Positions 45,921 to 55,911 of a stretch of 64,000 bases of DNA are shown here, in pieces. The notes under the pieces are model-generated. The model saw nothing but the letters and a program-made list of their open reading frames with translations. It ran no database searches and was not told the DNA's origin. The stretch spans positions 2,168,501 through 2,232,500 of the forward strand of contig NZ_CP018099.1 of NCBI RefSeq assembly GCF_001886815.1, read 5' to 3'. Positions within the stretch are counted from its first letter, which is position 1, and every line of letters starts with the position of its first letter. The stretch comes from Caldithrix abyssi DSM 13497 (GTDB lineage Bacteria; Calditrichota; Calditrichia; Calditrichales; Calditrichaceae). The position numbers were made by a program, and so were the translations under genes.

Positions 45921-46502
45921 ATGAACAAAAAACGTTGCGACTGGGTTCCGCAAAACGATCTCCTGTACATGGCCTATCACGATGAAGAGTGGGGCGTGCC
46001 CGTTTATGACGATCAAAAACTGTTTGAGTTTTTAATTCTGGAAGGATTTCAGGCCGGCCTGAGCTGGCGGACGGTTTTACACAAACGGGAAAATTTCCGC
46101 CGGGCTTTTGACTGGTTTGATGCGCAAAAGATCGCCGCTTATGATGAACGCAAGATCGAACAACTGATGCAAAATGCGGACATCATTCGTAATCGCTCGA
46201 AAATTCTGGCCTGTGTGAACAACGCGCGATGTTTTTTAGAGACGCAGGAAAAATTCGGCAGCTTTTCAGATTTTATCTGGCGCTTTACCGATGGCCGGCC
46301 GATCGTAAATCACTGGCAAAGTTTAGCCGAAGTTCCCGCCCGAACCGAACTTTCCGATCTGATCAGCAAGGAATTAAAACAAATGGGCTTCAAGTTTGTT
46401 GGCTCTACCATCGTTTATGCGCACATGCAGGCCACAGGAATGGTCAATGATCATCTGGTTTATTGCTTTCGGCATGGCGAATTATCGCTTTTAAATTTTT
46501 GA
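45921..46502 (+). CDS. tag: DNA-3-methyladenine glycosylase I
   Basis: The 193-aa product has the Tag signature: N-terminal CDWVPQNDLLYMAYHDEEWG with zinc ligands Cys6 and His20, then FEFLILEGFQAGLSWRTVLHKRENFR, and the C-terminal GMVNDHLVYCFRH with the second pair, His and Cys. It removes 3-methyladenine from alkylated DNA. Length and motifs match the family. It lies 6 bp after the cyclase-family gene. Confidence 0.95.
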   Translation: MNKKRCDWVPQNDLLYMAYHDEEWGVPVYDDQKLFEFLILEGFQAGLSWRTVLHKRENFRRAFDWFDAQKIAAYDERKIEQLMQNADIIRNRSKILACVNNARCFLETQEKFGSFSDFIWRFTDGRPIVNHWQSLAEVPARTELSDLISKELKQMGFKFVGSTIVYAHMQATGMVNDHLVYCFRHGELSLLNF

Positions 46503-47245
46503 ATGGCGAGAAAATTTTTAAAATAGTTGAGTTCAGTATAAAAACCACGAATTTCATGAATGGACACGAATATATTTTGTAATTTAAATAAAAACAATAG
46601 GCCCATTTAAATGAAATTCGATATTAATACCTTTTTAGAGTGGACTCATAGTTGCAAAAGCAGCGAATCCGCAAGAACTATTTCAATAACAACTTTAAAT
46701 AGTTCTTGAATTTTAATTGTATTTTAACTGACCTCCTGCTCATAGTTAACTTCTGTATTTTCAATTTCCTGATTCCCACTCAATTTTCCAGAGAGATGGG
46801 AAAAAGGGGGGGAGTTTTCTAAGTTTTTAACCAATTGTACGTTAATCTGCGCGATCAGTGAGAAACGAATTTTATTCTTGGTGTCGAGGTTTTTTACTGC
46901 ACGCAGATTCCGCGGATGAACGCAGAAAAATAGCAAATAGAAAATAACAAATAACAGATTCCACCTTAAACTCATCCGTTTTCCCCTTTCTGACGTAAAT
47001 GGGATTTCCCGGCTGGCCCTTTCACCCGAGCCCACCGATCGTTGTGACAAAGGAAAATAAGAATTTTTTGAAATTAAAGTGTACATTGACTACATTTTAA
47101 AAGATTCTCAGGCGGTAAGCTGTAAACAGCGCTAAAAAAAATCAGAAATTTAGGTAAGCAAAAAAACGGGACAGGTAAAATAGTTTTAAACGACCGCCTA
47201 AAAAATCATTAACGCTTTAGGCAGCCTTCAAACCTTGAGGCACGC
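46503..47245. other. Long intergenic region with hairpin and dispersed repeat fragments
   Basis: The 120-codon minus-strand frame at 46724-47086 is not supported, as it lacks any family features and overlaps repeat-like sequence. A 12-bp perfect stem, CAAGAACTATTT (46672-46683) and AAATAGTTCTTG (46697-46708), may end the tag transcript. ACCACGAATTTCATGAATGGAC near 46541 and CGCAGATTCCGCGGATGAACGC near 46901 belong to degenerate repeat types typical of FCB intergenic DNA. Confidence 0.5.
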
Positions 47246-48154
47246 ATGAAAATTATCATTACCGGAGCTACCGGATTTATCGGCCGTTACCTGGTTCTTT
47301 TCTTTTCCGAGAGAAAATTTCCGGTGGTCGCATTAAGTCGCAATCCGCAAAAAGCAAAAAACATCTTTCCTCCTCATGTAACCTGTTTACCCTGGAAGAA
47401 TATGGACGCCGCTTCCTGGCTGGACGAGCTGGATGGACCGGCGGCGGTCATTAATTTAATTGGCGAGAATATTGCCGGCGCTTTGTGGACCAGGTCGTAC
47501 AAACAAAAACTGCGCGATAGTCGCCTTAACTCCGTTGAAACCATCGTACAGGCTTTTCAACAGGCGCCAGGAAGAGATCATATACTCATTCAGGCTTCGG
47601 CGGTTGGTTATTACGGCAATGTACATCACAAGGTGGATGAAACGTCTCCTGCGGGCAGCGATTTTTTGGCGCGTCTGGTAGTTGAGTGGGAAAACGCCAG
47701 TAAAACGCTGGAAGCCGTGGGCGTGCGCAGAGTACTTGCTCGTCTGGGCGTGGTGCTGGGCAGGGAGGGCGCGCTGCGCAAAATGATTTTACCGTATAAA
47801 CTTTTTGCCGGCGGGCCGTTGGGCAGCGGAAAACAGGGTTTTCCGTGGATCCACATTGCAGATGTAGCGCGGGCCATGCTGCTTATGATTGAACATGACG
47901 AGCTATATGGTGTTTTTAATTTTGTGGCGCCGCAAACGGTAACGCAAAAGGAATTCAGTCGCGCCCTGGGAAAGGTTTTACATCGTCCGGCGTGGCTGCC
48001 CGCGCCCGCTCCTCTTTTAAAACTTTTACTGGGCGAAATGGCGCGCTCTGCCTTGCTAAGCGGGCAGTTTGTGGAACCTAAAAAATTACTTGCCGCCGGA
48101 TTCCGCTTTCAATTCCCTGAATTAAAGAAAGCTCTGGAAGATATTCTGAAATAA
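47246..48154 (+). CDS. TIGR01777-family NAD(P)-dependent epimerase-like protein
   Basis: A 302-aa short-chain-dehydrogenase-like protein of the YfcH type: N-terminal Rossmann motif ITGATGFIGRYLV, VINLIGENIAGALWT, SAVGYYGNVHH with the family YYG, and the C-terminal DUF1731-like HRPAWLPAPAPLLKLLLGEMA. Related proteins include the plant SulA-like and cell-division inhibitor-like families; the reaction is not established. The next gene starts 18 bp downstream on the same strand. Confidence 0.9.
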   Translation: MKIIITGATGFIGRYLVLFFSERKFPVVALSRNPQKAKNIFPPHVTCLPWKNMDAASWLDELDGPAAVINLIGENIAGALWTRSYKQKLRDSRLNSVETIVQAFQQAPGRDHILIQASAVGYYGNVHHKVDETSPAGSDFLARLVVEWENASKTLEAVGVRRVLARLGVVLGREGALRKMILPYKLFAGGPLGSGKQGFPWIHIADVARAMLLMIEHDELYGVFNFVAPQTVTQKEFSRALGKVLHRPAWLPAPAPLLKLLLGEMARSALLSGQFVEPKKLLAAGFRFQFPELKKALEDILK

Positions 48155-48172
48155 TCGCTAAAGGTTTAAAAG

Positions 48173-49711
48173 ATGATTTCTAAAGTGTACTCGGCCGCCT
48201 TAATGGGCATCGATGCATATCTGGTAGAAGTGGAAACTCATCTGGAAAAAGGTATGCCCTATTTTGGCATTGTAGGTCTGCCAGACAACGCGGTTAAGGA
48301 AAGTCGGGAGCGCGTGGCGGCAGCCATTAAAAATTCTGGCATCTATTTTGTAGCGCAACAACGCATCACCATTAATCTGGCTCCGGCCGACATCAAAAAG
48401 GAAGGCTCTTCGTACGATTTGCCCATTGCCATCGGTATTTTGACGGCTCAGGGCAAGATCGATGCGCAGGCAGTGGAAGATTATCTGATTCTGGGAGAGC
48501 TGGCTCTGGATGGCAGCATCCGTCCCATTCACGGTAGTCTGTCCATTGCCATTAAAGCGCGTGAAGGCCATTTCAAAGGTTTAATCGTTCCGCAAGAAAA
48601 CGCCCGCGAGGCGGCCATGGGCAGCGGTTCGGTAAAGGTCTATCCCATGGGCCATTTGCTGGATGTGGTCAACTTTTTGAATGGCAATGCCGATTTTGAT
48701 CCGCTGGTGGTGGATGTGCAGCGTATTTTCTCCGAAGAGAGTCAATCACCGCTGGATTTACGGGACGTAAAAGGGCAGGAGCATGTTAAGAGGGCTATGG
48801 AGGTCGCCGCGGCCGGTGGACACAACATCATCATGATCGGGCCGCCGGGATCGGGCAAGACCATGCTGGCCAGACGATTTCCCACCATTTTGCCGCTCAT
48901 GTCCCTGGAAGAAGCCATCGAAACCACCAAAATTCATTCTGTAGCTGGCCTGTTGCCGCCCGATCACGGTTTGATTGGCGTGCGTCCCTTTCGTTCGCCG
49001 CATCACACCATTTCGGATGTGGCGCTGGTGGGGGGCGGACGTTTTCCGCGTCCCGGCGAAGTCAGTCTGGCGCACCATGGCGTTCTTTTCCTGGATGAAT
49101 TGCCCGAATTCAAAAAAAATGTGCTGGAAGTGCTGCGTCAACCCATGGAAGACGGCAAAGTGTCCATTGCGCGCGCAGCCTTTTCTTTAACCTATCCGGC
49201 CAAATTCATGCTGGTGGCGGCCATGAATCCCTGCCCCTGCGGCTATTATGGCGATCCTACCCACTCCTGCACCTGCACCCTCCCGCAAATTCAGAAGTAC
49301 CGCTCGAGAATCTCCGGCCCTCTGCTGGATCGCATCGATTTGCATGTGGAGGTGCCCGCCGTCAACTTTAAGCAGCTAACCTCTGAACGTTCTGGCGAGC
49401 CGTCGGCCGTGGTTAGAGAGCGCGTTCAACGGGCAAGAGAAGTACAGCTCAAACGATTTGTAAACGAAAAAAACATTTACTGTAACGCGCACATGGAGAG
49501 CAACCAGATTCGTAAATATTGTAAAATTGACGAGCAGGGCAAGGAGCTGATGAGCAACGCCATTAAAAACGTGGGCCTGTCTGCACGCGCTTACGATCGT
49601 GTCCTGAAAGTGGCCAGAACCATCGCCGATCTGGAAGAAAGCGAACAGATTTTAGCGCATCATTTAAGCGAGGCTATTCAGTACCGCAGCCTGGATCGGG
49701 AAATGCCGTGA
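48173..49711 (+). CDS. YifB/ComM family Mg-chelatase-like AAA ATPase
   Basis: A 512-aa protein. The Lon-protease-like N-domain ([19 protein letters not shown]) covers residues 1-175, and the AAA+ module has Walker [11 protein letters not shown] near residue 224 and Walker [11 protein letters not shown] near 305. [16 protein letters not shown] loop near 352 and the C-terminal Mg-chelatase-like helical domain complete it. ComM is a helicase that drives branch migration in natural transformation. It is probably co-transcribed with the epimerase-like gene. Confidence 0.93.
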   Translation: MISKVYSAALMGIDAYLVEVETHLEKGMPYFGIVGLPDNAVKESRERVAAAIKNSGIYFVAQQRITINLAPADIKKEGSSYDLPIAIGILTAQGKIDAQAVEDYLILGELALDGSIRPIHGSLSIAIKAREGHFKGLIVPQENAREAAMGSGSVKVYPMGHLLDVVNFLNGNADFDPLVVDVQRIFSEESQSPLDLRDVKGQEHVKRAMEVAAAGGHNIIMIGPPGSGKTMLARRFPTILPLMSLEEAIETTKIHSVAGLLPPDHGLIGVRPFRSPHHTISDVALVGGGRFPRPGEVSLAHHGVLFLDELPEFKKNVLEVLRQPMEDGKVSIARAAFSLTYPAKFMLVAAMNPCPCGYYGDPTHSCTCTLPQIQKYRSRISGPLLDRIDLHVEVPAVNFKQLTSERSGEPSAVVRERVQRAREVQLKRFVNEKNIYCNAHMESNQIRKYCKIDEQGKELMSNAIKNVGLSARAYDRVLKVARTIADLEESEQILAHHLSEAIQYRSLDREMP

Positions 49712-49843
49712 TTGGTAGCACGATTGATTAGTTTGAACACGGTGTTTTCCTCTAAAGAATGTAGTTTAGAAAATTTGAGCATTTAGAAATTAGAATGTGT
49801 TTGTAATTTCGAATTTTGAATTTAAAAACTATTGTGGTGAAAT

Positions 49844-50791
49844 ATGACAGAAGCAGAAATCATTATTGTCGGTGGGGGACCGGCCGGCGCCAGCTGCGCC
49901 GCTGAATTGCACCGTGCCGGGCGCGACGCGCTGATTCTGGACAAAAAGACCTTTCCGCGCACCAAGCTTTGCGCAGGTTGGGTCACGCCGCGCGTTTGGA
50001 AGATGCTGGGCGTAAAACCGCAGGAATATCCGCACAGCATCATTCTGTTTAAAAAGCTTCACTACATTTTTGGCAAAAAGCGACTGACCGTTCCCACGCG
50101 CCAATATTCCATTCGTCGCTATGAATTTGACCACTGGCTGCTGCAACGTTCCGGGGCGCGTTTTATCCGGCACCAGGTTCAAAATATTCGTCGGCATGAA
50201 GATCATTTCATCATCGACGATCAATTTCGCTGCAAAATACTGGTGGGCGCCGGCGGCACAAATTGTCCGGTTTACCGTACCTTTTTTGCCAGACACAAAC
50301 CACGCCAGCCGGAAAAACGCATCGCCACCATGGAACTGGAGTTTCCCTTTGCCTGGCGAGATAGCCATTGTTACCTGTGGTTTTTTGATAATGACCTCGC
50401 CGGCTATTCCTGGTACGTGCCCAAAGGCAACGGTCATTTGAATATCGGCATTGGCGGCAAATTTGCCATTTTGCAGAAAAAAAAGCAAACCATTCAACAG
50501 CACTGGCAATTTTTCGTCAACAAATTAATGCAAAAACAGTTGATCGATTCAGAACCGCAGGCGGTAAAAGGCTACCAATATTTTTTGCGCCAGGATGATC
50601 AGGTGCAAATGAAAGACATCTATTTAATTGGCGACGCGGCCGGCCTGGCTACTATTGACATGGGCGAAGGAATCGGCCCGGCCATACAAAGCGGATTGCT
50701 GGCGGCAGAGGCCATCCTCACCGGGCAGCCCTATTCCATTGCCAGAATACCGAAGTTTAGTTTATGGGACATTCTCTTCTGGTGGAGATGA
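49844..50791 (+). CDS. FAD-dependent oxidoreductase (geranylgeranyl-reductase-like)
   Basis: A 315-aa flavoprotein: N-terminal dinucleotide-binding IIVGGGPAGASCAAEL, the family FPRTKLCAGWVTPRVW (Cys near residue 46), and C-terminal FAD-binding IYLIGDAAGLATIDMGEGIGPAIQSG. It resembles the geranylgeranyl reductase/ChlP branch but is about 60-80 residues shorter at the C-terminus. Lipid or quinone side-chain reduction is a guess. It is preceded by a 130-bp AT-rich gap and followed by the tandem repeat at 50797. Confidence 0.82.
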   Translation: MTEAEIIIVGGGPAGASCAAELHRAGRDALILDKKTFPRTKLCAGWVTPRVWKMLGVKPQEYPHSIILFKKLHYIFGKKRLTVPTRQYSIRRYEFDHWLLQRSGARFIRHQVQNIRRHEDHFIIDDQFRCKILVGAGGTNCPVYRTFFARHKPRQPEKRIATMELEFPFAWRDSHCYLWFFDNDLAGYSWYVPKGNGHLNIGIGGKFAILQKKKQTIQQHWQFFVNKLMQKQLIDSEPQAVKGYQYFLRQDDQVQMKDIYLIGDAAGLATIDMGEGIGPAIQSGLLAAEAILTGQPYSIARIPKFSLWDILFWWR

Positions 50792-50796
50792 GTTAT

Positions 50797-50895
50797 TATG
50801 AATTACGAATTACGAATTACGAATTATTAATTACGAATTACGAATTATTAATTACGAATTATGAATTATGAATTATGAATTATGAATTACGAATT
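50797..50895. repeat. Tandem repeat of 7-bp units (GAATTAC/GAATTAT)
   Basis: About fourteen consecutive 7-bp units, GAATTAC, GAATTAT and TAATTAC in mixed order, start 5 bp after the flavoprotein stop. The rest of the gap to hypA (50896-51159) holds a short GATTGATGAAT-like run but no ORF. Confidence 0.85.
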
Positions 50896-51159
50896 ATCGC
50901 GGGGAGTGGTAGGCGTGGGGCATGGTTGGGGATTGATGATTGTTGATTGATGAATAGGGGGGATTTTACATGGAGAATGATGATTGAGCAGGTGGGGATT
51001 TTTTCATCATCTTGCGTATGAGGGAAGAATTAAAAAAATAATTTTCCGCGCTTTTTAATAGGGAATAGGCGCTCTGTAATTTAAGTATTCACGCATTTAC
51101 ATTTGAAACAATCTTTAATTGTTGTTATTTTCACGAAACGCAAAACTAAAGGATGTATG

Positions 51160-51498
51160 ATGCACGAAATGTCCATTGCCATGAATATCGTGGATATTGC
51201 CGTACAAACGGCTCAAAAAAACGGGGCGCACAAGATCAACTCCATTACCGTCGAAATCGGCGCGCTATCCGGCGTGGTACCCGAGGCGCTTGAATTTTGC
51301 TTCGAAGCGGCTACAAAAGAGACCATGGCCGAAGGATGTCGTCTGGAAATCGTCTATTTAAAAGCGCAGGCCGAGTGCTCCGCTTGTGGCTTTAAATTTG
51401 AAACCGATCAATTTTTGAATCTCTGCCCGCAGTGTGGAGAGCAGGTCTTTGCCGCGGGCGGACAGCAACTGCAGGTGAAGGCCATCAATGTGGATTGA
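51160..51498 (+). CDS. hypA: Hydrogenase nickel-insertion protein HypA
   Basis: Upstream in-frame codons exist from 51103, but the family start MHEMSIAMN lies at 51160 (a second ATG precedes it directly), giving 112 aa with AAAGGA upstream. His2 is the nickel ligand. The zinc loop is CSACGFKFETDQFLNLCPQC, two CxxC pairs. HypA hands nickel to HypB and the hydrogenase large subunit. It is the first gene of the maturation cluster; the small hairpin at 51537-51571 follows. Confidence 0.95.
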   Translation: MHEMSIAMNIVDIAVQTAQKNGAHKINSITVEIGALSGVVPEALEFCFEAATKETMAEGCRLEIVYLKAQAECSACGFKFETDQFLNLCPQCGEQVFAAGGQQLQVKAINVD

Positions 51499-51536
51499 CA
51501 GGGAGAGTCCTGAGCGTGTAAGGGAATATTAAACTT

Positions 51537-51571
51537 AAGGGTTGAATGGCCACAGCGGCGCTTTAACCCTT
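51537..51571 (+). promoter_or_regulatory. Hairpin between hypA and hypB
   Basis: AAGGGTT (51537-51543) and AACCCTT (51565-51571) flank a 21-base loop, with TTATTT after. It may act as a weak terminator or attenuator between hypA and hypB, or stabilise the transcript. Confidence 0.4.
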
Positions 51572-51633
51572 TTATTTGAAGGCGCGTTAAGCGCAAAGTT
51601 TTTAGACGTAAAATAAACAAAAGGAGATAAAAA

Positions 51634-52491
51634 ATGTGCGATACATGCGGATGCGGAGAACCGGGAAGTCAGGTTACCTATCAAAAACCGGGCGAAACCA
51701 AACACAGCCATTCACATGGCGATCACATGCATGAACACGATCATGGGCATGCACACCATCATGATCACGGGCATGCCCATCCACACGACCACAGCCATGC
51801 ACACGCCCATCCCCACGACCATGACCATGGCAAAACCATTCAGATCGAAACCGATGTGATGCAAAAAAATAACCTGCTGGCCGAACGCAATCGCGGTTTT
51901 TTTGAGGCGCGTAATATTTTCGTATTAAATCTGGTCAGCTCGCCGGGCTCCGGAAAAACCACCCTTTTAGAAAAGACCATCGAAAAGTTAAAGAACGAAA
52001 TTCCGTTTTACGTGATCGAAGGCGATCAGCAAACCTTACGAGACGCCGAACGGATCGACCGCGTCGGTGCGCCGGTCATTCAGGTTAATACGGGCAACGG
52101 CTGCCATCTGGACGCGCAGATGATCAACCATGCCGTTAAAGAACTCGATCCTGCGCCCCATTCTGTTTTACTTATCGAGAACGTGGGCAATCTGGTTTGT
52201 CCTTCTCTGTTTGATCTGGGCGAAGCGCACAAAGTGGTCATCATCTCGGTTACCGAAGGTGACGATAAACCGCTAAAATATCCGACCATGTTCCAGCATT
52301 CCGATATTTGTATCATTAATAAGATAGATCTTTTACCGTATGTGGAATTTGATCTGGAATTATGTAAAAAATACGCCTTGCAGGTCAACCATCACCTGAA
52401 GTTCTTTGAACTGTCGGCCACACAGGGCGAGGGCATGGACGCCTGGCTGAACTGGTTAAAAGAACATGTTGAGGCTCATGATAAGGGATAG
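51634..52491 (+). CDS. hypB: Hydrogenase nickel-incorporation GTPase HypB
   Basis: The 285-aa product begins with the CxxCGC high-affinity nickel motif (CDTCGC, residues 2-7). A His-rich stretch with about 22 histidines (residues 24-66) likely stores nickel. The G-domain has P-loop SPGSGKT (103-109), the metal-binding NGCHLD near residue 153, and INKIDLLPY for guanine. AAAAGGAG precedes the ATG. It shares a 26-bp overlap with hypF, suggesting coupling. Confidence 0.96.
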   Translation: MCDTCGCGEPGSQVTYQKPGETKHSHSHGDHMHEHDHGHAHHHDHGHAHPHDHSHAHAHPHDHDHGKTIQIETDVMQKNNLLAERNRGFFEARNIFVLNLVSSPGSGKTTLLEKTIEKLKNEIPFYVIEGDQQTLRDAERIDRVGAPVIQVNTGNGCHLDAQMINHAVKELDPAPHSVLLIENVGNLVCPSLFDLGEAHKVVIISVTEGDDKPLKYPTMFQHSDICIINKIDLLPYVEFDLELCKKYALQVNHHLKFFELSATQGEGMDAWLNWLKEHVEAHDKG

Positions 52492-54832
52492 ACCTGCAGA
52501 GCGCACCAAAATAATACGCCAGCGGATTCTGGTTAATGGTATCGTTCAGGGCGTTGGTTTTCGTCCTTTTGTTTTTAATCTGGCCAGGCAGTTGCAGCTT
52601 TCCGGTTTTGTCACCAATACCAGCCAAGGCGTGGTGATTGAACTGCAGGGGCAGCGGACTTTAATCGATGAATTTGTGCAGCGCTTGCAAAAGGACAAAC
52701 CGCCCCTGTCTGAAATTATTTCGTTGCAAAGAACAGATATTCCTTTACAAGATGATGGCAATTTTCGCATCATTGCTTCTGTTGATTCGGCGGATAATCA
52801 AACCCTGATCTCTCCGGACATTGCCATTTGTGATGACTGTCTGCGTGAAATGCGCGATCCATCCGATCGACGTTACCGCTATCCGTTCATCAACTGCACC
52901 AATTGCGGGCCGCGTTTCACCATTATTAAACGTATTCCTTACGACCGCCCCAATACCTCTATGGCCGAGTTTGCCATGTGTGAGGCGTGTCAGGCAGAAT
53001 ACGAGGATCCGACCAATCGGCGTTTTCATGCTCAACCAAACGCCTGCGCGCGCTGCGGGCCGCACGTCTGGCTGGAGACGGTTGGCGACAATAAAGAGCT
53101 TGCTCGCGAACAGGCGGCCATCGAGCTGCTGGCGCGCTATCTATTGGACGGTAAAATTGTGGCCATCAAGGGACTGGGCGGTTTTCATCTGGCGGTGGAT
53201 GCCACCAATGAACAGGCTGTGCAACGCCTGCGTCGGCGCAAAAACCGCGAACAAAAACCGCTGGCCGTCATGGCGCCTGACCTGGCAGTCGTTAAAAAGC
53301 TGGTCTTCCTCGATGCTGCCGAACAGGAACTGCTCACCGCGCCACAAAGACCCATTGTTCTGTTAAAAAAGAAACCGCATCTGCCTGTGGCGGAAGCCGT
53401 GGCGCCTGCCAACCAGAGGTTGGGTGTGATGCTGCCTTACACGCCCCTGCACTACCTGATTTTTGATGAACTGCAAAGCAGATTGCCCGAAAATAAAGTA
53501 CCGCTACTGGTAATGACCAGCGCCAATCGCAGCGAAGAACCAATTGTCATCGATAATGAAGAAGCGCGAAAAAGGCTTTTCGATATTGCGGATTATTTGC
53601 TGCTGCACAACCGGGCAATTTTAATTCGCGCAGACGACTCGGTTGTGGCGCGTTTTGCCGGACAAACCGTATTTATCCGCCGCAGCCGGGGCTACGTACC
53701 GCGGCCGGTGTTTTTGAACACGCAAAGCAAAGCGTCGGTGCTGGCCGTGGGCGGCGAGTTAAAAAATACCGTCTGCTTTTCCAAAGGCGGGCGCGCTTTT
53801 TTAAGTCAGCACATTGGCGATCTGGAAAATTTGCTGGCCAACCAATTTTTTGAAGAAACCATTGAGCATTTTGCAGATATTTTACAAACCACGCCGCAGC
53901 GAATCATCTGCGACCTGCATCCCGCGTATTTTTCAACACAGTGGGCAGAAAGTCAAAATTACGCGCCGCTCGTAAAGGTGCAGCATCATCACGCGCACAT
54001 GGCGGCCTGTATGGCTGAATGGCAGTGGGACGAGCCGGCGATTGGCGTGATTCTGGACGGCACCGGTTACGGGTATGACGGCACGATCTGGGGCGGTGAG
54101 ATTCTGGCGGGTGATTTTACCACGCTTGAACGTCTGGCCTGTTTTAAGCCGCTGCCCATTCCAGGCGGGGAAGCGGCCATCAAAGAGCCCTGGCGCATGG
54201 CCGTTAGTTACCTGCTGGCCGCCTTTGGCGAAGCGCTGCCTGAACTTCCGTTTTTAAAAGATAAGCCCATTGCTTTGATCCGGCAATTACTTGAAAAAAA
54301 GCTGAACAGTCCATTAACCAGCAGTTGTGGTCGTTTGTTTGATGCCGCGGCTGTAATCAGCGGCGGGAGGCAGCATATTTACTACGAAGCGCAGGCGACT
54401 ATTGAATTTACGCAGGCCGTTCGTACGATCGACGTTGCGCCATTGCAATTCGAAGCCGATTTACCTTATATTCCTTTTGAGCCCATTATCAGAAACCTGG
54501 CTGAGCTGGCTGTGGAAGGGACGCCTATTGCGCTGCTGGCCGCCAGATTTCATGTTACCATGGCGAGTTTACTGGAAGCGGTTACTTTGAAAGCCGTTCA
54601 AAAAACGGGACTTAAAACCGTTGTTTTAAGCGGCGGCGTCTTTCAAAATGAGATTTTGCTTAAGTTGTTAAACGCTTTTTTACAAAAGCACAATTTAAAA
54701 GTGTTAACGCACCGCCAGACGCCGCCCAATGACGGTGGAATTTCTCTGGGACAATGCGCTATTGGATTGAAACTGCTGCTAGCCGGAAAAGAAGAAGTCT
54801 CGTTTTTGGATCGAGTAAGCGGCGAAGTTTAA
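52466..54832 (+). CDS. hypF: Carbamoyltransferase HypF
   Basis: A 788-aa protein with all HypF modules in order. The acylphosphatase-like domain comes first (RILVNGIVQGVGFRPFVFNLA), then two zinc fingers (CDDCLREM...CTNCGPRF and CEACQAEY...CARCGP), the YrdC-like domain (AIKGLGGFHLAVDA), and the Kae1-like domain (VQHHHAHMAACMAE, VLSGGVFQNEILL). It moves carbamoyl phosphate onto HypE for cyanide ligand synthesis. Start at 52466 overlaps hypB; ATG 52478 is an alternative. Confidence 0.96.
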   Translation: MLRLMIRDRPAERTKIIRQRILVNGIVQGVGFRPFVFNLARQLQLSGFVTNTSQGVVIELQGQRTLIDEFVQRLQKDKPPLSEIISLQRTDIPLQDDGNFRIIASVDSADNQTLISPDIAICDDCLREMRDPSDRRYRYPFINCTNCGPRFTIIKRIPYDRPNTSMAEFAMCEACQAEYEDPTNRRFHAQPNACARCGPHVWLETVGDNKELAREQAAIELLARYLLDGKIVAIKGLGGFHLAVDATNEQAVQRLRRRKNREQKPLAVMAPDLAVVKKLVFLDAAEQELLTAPQRPIVLLKKKPHLPVAEAVAPANQRLGVMLPYTPLHYLIFDELQSRLPENKVPLLVMTSANRSEEPIVIDNEEARKRLFDIADYLLLHNRAILIRADDSVVARFAGQTVFIRRSRGYVPRPVFLNTQSKASVLAVGGELKNTVCFSKGGRAFLSQHIGDLENLLANQFFEETIEHFADILQTTPQRIICDLHPAYFSTQWAESQNYAPLVKVQHHHAHMAACMAEWQWDEPAIGVILDGTGYGYDGTIWGGEILAGDFTTLERLACFKPLPIPGGEAAIKEPWRMAVSYLLAAFGEALPELPFLKDKPIALIRQLLEKKLNSPLTSSCGRLFDAAAVISGGRQHIYYEAQATIEFTQAVRTIDVAPLQFEADLPYIPFEPIIRNLAELAVEGTPIALLAARFHVTMASLLEAVTLKAVQKTGLKTVVLSGGVFQNEILLKLLNAFLQKHNLKVLTHRQTPPNDGGISLGQCAIGLKLLLAGKEEVSFLDRVSGEV

Positions 54833-54858
54833 AATAAAATAGCAAAGAGGTTTTGCCG

Positions 54859-55893
54859 ATGGACGCCCTGCAAAAAGATGCGGAATATCTTTCATTATTG
54901 AAAGAAATTAAGCAAAAAGTACGTAAGGCTCAGCTCCAGGCGCTGCGCAAGGTGAATCGATCGTTAATTCAACTTTACTGGGAGATCGGGAAAAAAATCG
55001 TGGAAAAGCAAGAAACTATGGGCTGGGGAAAAGCAGTGGTGGAAAATCTGGCCAGTGATTTACAGCTGGAGTTCCCGGGTATTAAGGGTTTTTCTGCCCG
55101 GAATCTATGGAATATGCGTAATTTCTTTTTGGCCTATCGTGAAGATAAAAATCTGCAGACACTGTCTGCAGAAATTTCCTGGTCGCATAATGTCGCCATT
55201 CTGGAAAAATGCGCGAGCAATTCAGAAAGACGGTTTTACATGGAGATGGCAAAAAAATTTGGCTGGTCTTACCGCGTGCTGGTCAATCAAATCGAAAATC
55301 AGGCGTTTCAGAAATATTTATCCAGCCAAACCAATTTCAGTAAAACCATTCAGAAAAAGTATCGTCATCAGGCCCATATGGCGGTTAAAGACGAGTACGT
55401 ATTTGATTTTCTTGAAGTGGGCGAGGAACATTCCGAAAGGGAACTGGAAAGAAATTTGCTGGAACATGTGCGTCAATTCCTGATAGAAATGGGCGGATAC
55501 TTTGCATTTATTGGCAATCAGTTTCGCCTGGAAATCGATGATGAAGAATTTTTTATTGATCTATTACTCTATCATCGGGCGTTGCGTTGTCTGGTGGCGG
55601 TGGAATTAAAGATGGGTAAATTCAAGCCGGAATATGCCGGTAAAATGCAGTTTTACCTCTCTGTTCTGGATGATCGTTTTAAATTGGCGGAGGAGAATCC
55701 ATCCATTGGCATCATCATCTGTCAAAATAAAAATCGCACCATCGTTGAATACACATTAAAAGATGTGGGCAAACCCATCGGTGTTTCCACTTACAAAGTG
55801 CACAAAAGGCTGCCGGAAAAAATGAGCAAGTATTTTCCGACCGCCGAGGAATTTGCCGAAAAACTAAAAGGTCTTTTCCCTGAGAAAAGTTAA
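54859..55893 (+). CDS. DUF1016/YhcG-type PDDEXK nuclease-domain protein
   Basis: A TTG at 54853 is possible, but ATG 54859 has AAAGAGG eight bases upstream; the protein is 344 aa. The N-terminal DUF1016 helical domain (LYWEIGKKIVEKQETMGWG, FSARNLWNMRNFF, LSWSHN-like SWSHNVAILEK) is followed by the PDDEXK nuclease core (FIDLLLYHRALRCLVAVELKMG with Asp and ExK, then YAGKMQFYL). This group is associated with plasmids, prophages and defence-like contexts. Here it stands inside the hyp operon between hypF and hypC, with short gaps (26 and 18 bp). No link to hydrogenase maturation is known. Confidence 0.88.
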   Translation: MDALQKDAEYLSLLKEIKQKVRKAQLQALRKVNRSLIQLYWEIGKKIVEKQETMGWGKAVVENLASDLQLEFPGIKGFSARNLWNMRNFFLAYREDKNLQTLSAEISWSHNVAILEKCASNSERRFYMEMAKKFGWSYRVLVNQIENQAFQKYLSSQTNFSKTIQKKYRHQAHMAVKDEYVFDFLEVGEEHSERELERNLLEHVRQFLIEMGGYFAFIGNQFRLEIDDEEFFIDLLLYHRALRCLVAVELKMGKFKPEYAGKMQFYLSVLDDRFKLAEENPSIGIIICQNKNRTIVEYTLKDVGKPIGVSTYKVHKRLPEKMSKYFPTAEEFAEKLKGLFPEKS

Positions 55894-55911
55894 ATTAAAG
55901 AGGAGAAAACT

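Noticed and set aside
46724-47086. 120-codon minus-strand frame
   Set aside because: No family features, poor context and overlap with degenerate repeats; treated as noncoding.
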